From: Pseudomonadota bacterium
Lineage (GTDB): Bacteria > Pseudomonadota > Gammaproteobacteria > Burkholderiales > Thiobacillaceae
Direction: 5' to 3'
DNA length: 6,276 nucleotides
Assembly (NCBI GenBank): GCA_021821425.1
Contig: JAKACL010000171.1
Span: forward strand, 1-6,276
Below are positions 6,029-6,276 of this stretch, one piece after another. The notes under the pieces were generated by a model, which worked only from the letters and a program-made list of their open reading frames with translations, was not told where the DNA came from and did no database searches. The stretch's first letter is position 1. Every line of letters starts with the position of its first letter. The position numbers were made by a program, and so were the translations under genes.

Positions 6029-6276
6029 TTAAAGCGGCGGGCCAAATTTCATCTTGGCCTCTTCAATGCAGGTCGCGCGGGCTTTACCGCTATACATGTC
6101 GCAACGCGACCGGGCATCGTTGTAGTACGCCGCATAGCGTGCCTGGCTGACCCGCATATAGGCCCGCGTATTGTTCTCGTCCGCCAGGGCATCCAGCACA
6201 CCGGGGGCAGCGGACAGGGCGGTTTTGTTGAACCCGCCCGACGCCTGCCGGTCGCCTTGCGTCGCATTGGCCGGCT
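6029..6276 (-). CDS. Paired-Cys module protein, 5' end cut by window
   Basis: The last 81 residues of a gene entering from the right edge; the start and any signal peptide are outside. Fragment residues 51-77 match the paired-Cys module of the 131-residue protein at 2008-2403: YNDARSRC then DMYSGKARAT then C-I-E-E-A-K-M-K-F, with 13 of 27 residues identical to that protein's second module. C58 and C69 are the only cysteines and are again separated by 10 residues. The part before it (residues 1-35) is Ala/Asn/Asp-rich and is not similar to the other protein. It ends GPPL and is followed after 25 nt by the 75-residue Cys protein. By analogy it should be exported and its Cys pair could form a disulfide; its function is unknown. 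Confidence 0.82.
   Translation of the reverse strand, partial: PANATQGDRQASGGFNKTALSAAPGVLDALADENNTRAYMRVSQARYAAYYNDARSRCDMYSGKARATCIEEAKMKFGPPL

Noticed and set aside
1..6276. Mobile element, CRISPR array, tRNA or phage signature
   Set aside because: No transposase or integrase coding, no terminal inverted repeats, no regularly spaced repeats and no tRNA-like fold were seen.

Overview
The window is GC-rich and densely coded, and every gene I can support lies on the minus strand. Gene content and style (a clade II large-subunit catalase, an exported di-heme cytochrome c peroxidase, Cys-pair periplasmic proteins, a small MPRGDKS-type basic protein, strong AAGGAG ribosome sites) suggest a betaproteobacterium, probably Burkholderiales and possibly Oxalobacteraceae. 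This is an inference from protein character only; there is no rRNA or other marker.

Reading in the direction of transcription, from high to low coordinates, the layout is as follows. (1) The 3' end of a gene for a protein with a paired-Cys helical module, cut by the right edge (6029-6276). (2) A 75-residue Cys-rich small protein of unknown function (5776-6003), 25 nt downstream with a strong ribosome site. (3) A 171-bp gap holding a TATATT box, a 9-nt tandem repeat and a hairpin with a T6 tract. (4) A secreted di-heme cytochrome c peroxidase (4198-5604). (5) A small protein with a conserved N-terminal domain and a histone-like basic tail (3840-4160). (6) A Gfo/Idh/MocA-family NAD(P)-dependent oxidoreductase (2628-3830), only 9 nt after the previous stop. 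(7) A 224-bp gap with a helically phased direct repeat. (8) A secreted 131-residue protein with two copies of the paired-Cys module (2008-2403). (9) A large catalase of the HPII/KatE type whose C-terminal end runs off the left edge (1-1889).

The likely theme is defence against peroxide and general stress. KatE would remove H2O2 in the cytoplasm and the di-heme peroxidase would reduce it in the periplasm. The exported paired-Cys proteins could be thiol/disulfide-sensitive envelope proteins. The spacing suggests three transcription groups: 6276 to 5776; 5604 to 2628 (peroxidase, small basic protein, oxidoreductase); and 2403 to the left edge (paired-Cys protein, katE). No mobile elements, tRNA, rRNA or CRISPR were seen. 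Most of the window is recognisable. The least explained parts are the paired-Cys protein family, the 75-residue Cys protein and the possible attenuator in front of the peroxidase.
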